DNA of 64,000 nt from an uncultured Poribacteria bacterium (lineage in GTDB: Bacteria; Poribacteria; WGA-4E; WGA-3G), in NCBI GenBank assembly GCA_951813545.1, contig CATOTL010000001.1, positions 1 through 64,000 of the forward strand, read 5' to 3'. Below are positions 60,283 to 64,000 of the stretch, in pieces. Position 1 is the first letter of the stretch. Every line of letters starts with the position of its first letter. A program made the translations under genes and the position numbers. A model generated the notes under the pieces. It did not search any database, had not been told where the DNA came from, and saw only the letters and a program-made list of their open reading frames with translations.

Positions 60283-60666
60283 ATTATACCACAACGCCTA
60301 CCCATCGAGAAGATTCACGCCGCCGCGTGGTTCTTCACCAAACACAACCGACACCTCAACGCCATCGCAACCGAGTTTTCCGTCTCACCCGATGCCGTCC
60401 GGAAATGGTCGAAAACGCCCGAGTGGGACGCTGCCCTCGATGCGTTCAAGTATACCGGCGACCGCTCGTTCGCGAAACAACCGACACGCGACGCAGCGCG
60501 CGACACCGGCGATCTGCTCTATCAAGCACAAGATACATATACCAAACTCATACAAGAAGGCACCCCTGACCATAAACTCGTCTCAATGACCGCAGAAGCC
60601 ACAGCACTCACAGACAGACGCATCCGTGACTGGGCAAAACGCTACAACTGGGCAGACCAGCACTAA
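60283..60666 (+). CDS. HTH protein resembling a phage terminase small subunit
   Basis: About 127 residues. The N-terminal half has HLNAIATEFSVSPDAVRKW and TPEWDAALDAF, a helix-turn-helix of the kind in phage terminase small subunits; the C-terminal half is helical. AAAGGAG lies nine bases before an in-frame ATT (60283), with no ATG, GTG or TTG at a suitable place, so the start is either a rare ATT/ATA or has mutated. An upstream ATG at 60205 gives a longer frame without a ribosome site. Confidence 0.5.
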   Translation: MIPQRLPIEKIHAAAWFFTKHNRHLNAIATEFSVSPDAVRKWSKTPEWDAALDAFKYTGDRSFAKQPTRDAARDTGDLLYQAQDTYTKLIQEGTPDHKLVSMTAEATALTDRRIRDWAKRYNWADQH

Positions 60667-61283
60667 AACCGCACCATAACTGTCACTTTTAGAGCAAACA
60701 ACCATCGTGGTTTCAGGACCGGTAGGCGCTGTTTCAAACTGCGCCGGATTCTACACAGAAACCCCAAAAACTTCAAAAACCCTTGAATCCCGTAGGGGCG
60801 GAAACCTCTCTGTAGACTTTTAGAGCAAACAACCGTTGTAGTTTCAGGACCGGTAGGCGCTGTTTCAAACTGCGCCGGATTCTACAATTCTACACAGGAA
60901 CCCTAAAAACTTCAAAACCTCTTGAATCCCGTAGGGTTTATTTGCTTGGGGTTTTTGCTTGGGTGTTTCTGCCGATTTCTTCAGCATCTGTGTAGAAAAC
61001 CGTTCACGTCTCCCAATCAAGCCCCGTAGGGGCGGCATCTCTGTAGAAAAACAGGCACCTCCACCCCTAAGCCCCGTAGGGGCGGCATCTGTAAAAAACT
61101 CTCTCCGATCAACGAAACCATATAATTGGAATTTAGCCCCAATCTCTGCTAAAATTGGAAGCATACTTAAATCGGAAGAGGGTTTTCTATTTGATAATGA
61201 TCGCACCCAGATTCCCAGATTTTTCAGACAAGAAGCATTGGTAGCATGGGTTTCCAATCACAAAGATACCCCATATCATTATT
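60667..61283. repeat. Intergenic palindromes, no gene
   Basis: A ~65-base unit containing CCGGTAGGCGCTGTTTCAAA and CTGCGCCGG occurs twice (near 60719 and 60848); a related palindrome is at 22357. Two GCCCCGTAGGGGC units are at about 61023 and 61073. Reading frames across these units are artefacts of the repeats. Confidence 0.7.
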
Positions 61284-61424
61284 TATAGTAAAACCCGAAA
61301 ATAAGAGGGCACTTTGGAAAACACAAAACACCTCACCACCGCTGGCGAGGGGGTTTTTGCTTGGGTGTTTCCGCTAGTATCCTCGCCTCTTTGGAGTGTC
61401 TAATTAATTCTAAACTTTACTATA
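61284..61424. mobile_element. 141-bp MITE, copy 3
   Basis: One visible base change (AGAGGGC for AGAGAGC) from the copies at 3002 and 10143. Ends TATAGTAAA and TTTACTATA. Confidence 0.85.
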
Positions 61425-61519
61425 AAGGAAAACCCTCATTTCACGAAGTTACACCCTAATTCTGTAATATGTGATAAGATTCCACATGTATTACACTTTT
61501 GCAATAAGGAGAATCCCCG

Positions 61520-62202
61520 ATGAAAAAATTTGCTTTTACCGCCATTTTTTTATTCATTTTGGGTACGGCAGGCACGTTGTATTTAGAACAGAGCAACAAA
61601 CGTTTTCTGGAGAGCCTCCCGAAAGCCCCTCCTACTGATGAGCAAACTGTTAACACTACGAACGCACCCATTATTACTGAAGATGAAGACATTATCTCTT
61701 TGAAGTCTATGCCTTCAGAAACCATCGAGAGGCACACAGCCCACGAGAGTGAACATGCACATCCGCACCCATTAGATCAAACAGAAGCAGCTGTGAACTT
61801 TGAAGATCCCATCCCTGAGCCGAGTGCTGACGCTACCCTGGAACCTTCCCTTGAGGATCGTTTACAAGAAGATCACAAGAAGATACCCATATCTTAGAAG
61901 AATTTGAAAAACGGGTCACCGCAACGGAGACGCTTACAAAAATTATATATGATCCTAATAATTGGGTTAAAGGAGAGCCCGGAGAGGTAGGTTTTGGTTT
62001 CGTCCTATCAAGTGAGGACGCTGAGGCGTTCCTCGGAGCAAATGCCTTTTTGAATCCAACTCCAGCAAATCTGCGGGCACTTGAATTTCTGAGAAATCCT
62101 CCACCACCACCGAGTGAGAATACCGGTCAGGAGACTGAAGAGTTTATAGAATATAATGGCGGAAAACTCTACCCGCCAATATGGCTCTGGACTGCTGATT
62201 GA
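61520..62202 (+). pseudogene. Single-pass membrane protein with one frameshift
   Basis: The first frame (to 61897, 125 residues) has an N-terminal helix (4-22) and an acidic stalk, as in the cassette membrane proteins but without sequence identity. A second open frame from about 61882 to TGA at 62202 continues naturally (THILEEFEKRVTATETLTKI to IWLWTAD). A one-base slip near CACAAGAAGATACC would join them into about 227 residues. AAGGAG precedes the ATG. Sequencing error or real decay cannot be told apart. Confidence 0.6.
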
Positions 62203-62242
62203 ATTGACAGGAAAATGTATAGAGTGTATTGTATATAAAAGA

Positions 62243-62268
62243 GAAGCCCGCGCGGGAAACGCGGGCTA
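62243..62268 (+). terminator. Probable terminator hairpin
   Basis: AGCCCGCG-CGGGAAA-CGCGGGCT followed by four TAAC repeats instead of a T-run. Confidence 0.5.
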
Positions 62269-62299
62269 ACTAACTAACTAACAGGGATCTATCAATAGG

Positions 62300-62769
62300 G
62301 TGATAGCACCCAACGCCTAAAGGCGTGGGCTTCGGTTTCGTAGACAGTAGCAGTTTTCCCGAAGGTCAACCGTCTTACGTTGTCTCCACCAGCAGGCGAT
62401 TCCCCGTATCCTGAAGTAAGCCGATACTGGGCATATCATGCGGAAACTTTCATGGCTATCCCCGCCTGCCTCGGTCTAATAGACCCAAAAATTGAAAAAG
62501 AGGGCAGCAATACAACGTGCGAGATTTCACCTTCGCTCCGAAACTTACGCGCTAACTGCCCAAATACTTTTAGAGTGGTATTGACACTTAACACTTTTTG
62601 ACTACCTTTCACAATAGCGGACACCTCCTACACAAAGGTATGTGCAGGGTGAAAGCGGTGTCCAAAGTGTTAGATATAGGATACCACATTTCTCGTGCAA
62701 TGTCAACTCCTTTTTGACTTCGCACGAAACATCAATTTAGACCCAAAGCTAAAGCATTGGGCTTTTTAA
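62300..62769 (-). mobile_element. tnpB-less IS605-type relic (relic E)
   Basis: Near-identical to relic A at both ends, including the promoter (TTGACA 62706-62701, 17 bases, TATCCT 62683-62678) and GGACACC/GGTGTCC hairpin. It carries about 215 additional bases (62388-62607) that relic A lacks; a short stretch there reads GDSPYPEVSRYWAYH, vaguely like the heads of the cassette membrane proteins. Confidence 0.7.
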
Positions 62770-62973
62770 GGGAGTCCCGTAATCCTGAAAGCGAATCGGC
62801 AACTTGTAATTGCCACTTTAAGTGTACCCTCTGACAAGAAAAAAGTCAAGCATTTTTTTCAAGACAGATGTAAACACCGCTAACGCTCGTTAGCAGTGGC
62901 AATTAGAGATCGAATGCGCCGCCTCACTTTCCTCCCTTTGATTGATTCCTACAACTTGATAAAGGAATTTATC

Positions 62974-63132
62974 ATGACGTTAGTAGCCGTCCATAAGGAC
63001 ACCGATGCTCCGCTTTTCAAGAAAAGAGGAGACCGTCCAATCAAAAACAGGAAGGCATTTAACCTCTACAGGCAGCACATGTGCTGTTGCAGCACACGCA
63101 CACATGAGCGAATATCGCACACGCACACATGA
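62974..63132 (+). CDS. Possible small basic protein upstream of the iterons
   Basis: A 52-codon frame starting at an ATG behind AAAGGAA: MTLVAVHKDTDAPLFKKRG and a basic continuation. The last ~15 codons are read from the iteron-like repeats, so the true end is doubtful. No family recognised. Confidence 0.25.
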   Translation: MTLVAVHKDTDAPLFKKRGDRPIKNRKAFNLYRQHMCCCSTRTHERISHTHT

Positions 63133-63180
63133 GCGAATATCGCACACGCACACATGTACGACAGCAGCACATTCGCACAT
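63070..63180. repeat. Iteron-like repeats and GCACATGTGC palindromes upstream of parA
   Basis: A 25-base unit with CGCACACGCACACATGAGCG occurs about three times between 63100 and 63160, flanked by the palindrome CAGCACATGTGCTG (63073-63086) and followed by GCACATTCGCACATGG. Further GCACATGTGC and TAGCACATGG motifs lie at 63390-63420, directly before the ParA-like gene. Suggests a replication origin, a partition site or operators. Confidence 0.7.
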
Positions 63181-63432
63181 GGGTGTCTTGTGCGATCAGA
63201 TTATGCACGATTTTCGGAGGACACCCAAAGAGTATTAGAACTCTTAGACCTATATCGGGGCGGTGGCTCCTTTCCGTTCCGAGTAACAGGACGGCACGTA
63301 CCCCCGAACCACCACGAGGTTCTTTTACTGACAATCGGTCTGTAACGAATCCTGAAATCCAACGTTTTATCTCTATGAGCAATAGCAGCACATGTGCGAA
63401 AGCTGCACAATAGCACATGGAGGTATTATTCC

Positions 63433-64000
63433 ATGAAAACAGTAGCGATCCTGTCCCGGAAAGGCGGGACAGGGAAAACAACCCTCGCCGTGCATCTATC
63501 GGTTGCGGCGGAACGTGCGGGACACACCACCGCTTTGATAGACCTCGATCCGCAGGCGAGCGCGGTCAGCTGGAGCGATAAACGTGAGGGTGGGACCCCA
63601 GCCGTTATTTCCGCGCACTCATCGCGACTCCCCGACCTTTTGGCGACCGCCGAACAAAGCGGCGTGGACTTGGCGATTATCGATACCGCCGCGCACGCCG
63701 AAACATCTGCCCTCGCTGCGGCGCGCGCCGCCACCCTCGCCTTGATCCCCTGCAGACCCGCGAGTCTGGATCTATTAGCAATCGGAGCCACCGTCGATGT
63801 CGTGAAGCTTGCGAAGGTCCCAGCGTATGTCGTCTTCAACGGTGCCCCCGCACGTGGGAATCTAACGAACGAAGCGCGCCGCGCCGTAGAGGCTTACGAT
63901 GTCCCCTGTGCTCCGTGTTCAATCGGACAGCGGATAGCGTTCGTTCACGCCTTGATAGATGGATTGACCGTCCAAGAAGCCGAACCGACTGGGAAAGCCA
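63433..64000 (+). CDS. parA: ParA/Soj-like partition ATPase, cut by the window edge
   Basis: The 189 visible codons encode a ParA-type ATPase with the deviant Walker A KGGTGKTT (10-17), DLDPQASAVSW and AIIDTAA Walker B. ParA-type ATPases move plasmids or chromosomal origins with a ParB partner. GAGGT lies just before the ATG. The frame is open at the window end. With the iteron-like repeats upstream it suggests an integrated plasmid-like element. Confidence 0.85.
   Translation, partial: MKTVAILSRKGGTGKTTLAVHLSVAAERAGHTTALIDLDPQASAVSWSDKREGGTPAVISAHSSRLPDLLATAEQSGVDLAIIDTAAHAETSALAAARAATLALIPCRPASLDLLAIGATVDVVKLAKVPAYVVFNGAPARGNLTNEARRAVEAYDVPCAPCSIGQRIAFVHALIDGLTVQEAEPTGKA

Noticed and set aside
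60959..61288. 109-codon frame at the right flank
   Set aside because: It reads through GCCCCGTAGGGGC palindromes; the apparent protein is repeat-derived.
63059..63481. Cys-rich 140-codon minus-strand frame
   Set aside because: The cysteines come from the GTGTGCG iteron-like repeats and the frame runs into parA antisense.

Overview
The window looks like chromosome of an uncultured Gram-negative bacterium, probably a Candidatus Poribacteria-type genome. The evidence is indirect: many secreted TolB/PD40 propellers, many palindromic and MITE-like repeats, tnpB-only IS605-family elements, and an ECF sigma factor fused to a propeller. No rRNA or tRNA gene was seen, so the taxonomy is an inference.

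The central feature is a two-locus, RiPP-like system. Locus 1 (4.9-23.6 kb) encodes two proteins that fuse an N-terminal PqqD-like (leader-binding) domain to a GT4-type glycosyltransferase. It also encodes five small exported cysteine-rich peptides with one conserved leader (A1-A5), four TolB-like propellers each following a peptide gene, a SAM methyltransferase, an A24 prepilin-peptidase-like protease, a tetrahaem cytochrome c fused to a thioredoxin/GILT-like domain, a phosphohexomutase and a Gfo/Idh/MocA dehydrogenase. Locus 2 (43.6-57.3 kb) is a diverged second copy: truncated PqqD-glycosyltransferase, an IS insertion, truncated A24 peptidase, five propellers, two peptides of a second family (B1, B2), a small ABM-like protein, the tetrahaem/GILT protein and the methyltransferase. 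The inferred scheme is that the glycosyltransferase docks on the leader and modifies the peptide, which is exported, cleaved and oxidised in the envelope, then held or used by its partner propeller. I do not recognise this as a described system.

Between the loci (24-43 kb, with an outlier at 57.5-58.6 kb) lies a regulatory and secreted-protein region. It has an ECF sigma-transmembrane-propeller fusion, a sigma-54 activator, and sigma-54 promoters, most with tandem palindromic upstream sites. Downstream are repeated cassettes: a single-pass membrane protein, a small secreted protein, a GspC/PilP-like protein and an ECF sigma factor, plus lipoproteins and small CGCC-AER membrane proteins. Several copies are decaying through a nonsense mutation, frameshifts and activator 3' fragments. 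A HicAB toxin-antitoxin pair lies at 34.3-34.9 kb.

Mobile DNA is dense: three tnpB genes in IS605-type elements without tnpA, at least five tnpB-less relatives, a 141-bp MITE in three near-identical copies plus two variants, and many palindromes. The right end (58.8-64 kb) looks like an integrated plasmid or phage remnant: small HTH and zinc-finger proteins, a terminase-small-subunit-like protein, iteron-like repeats and a ParA ATPase cut by the window edge.
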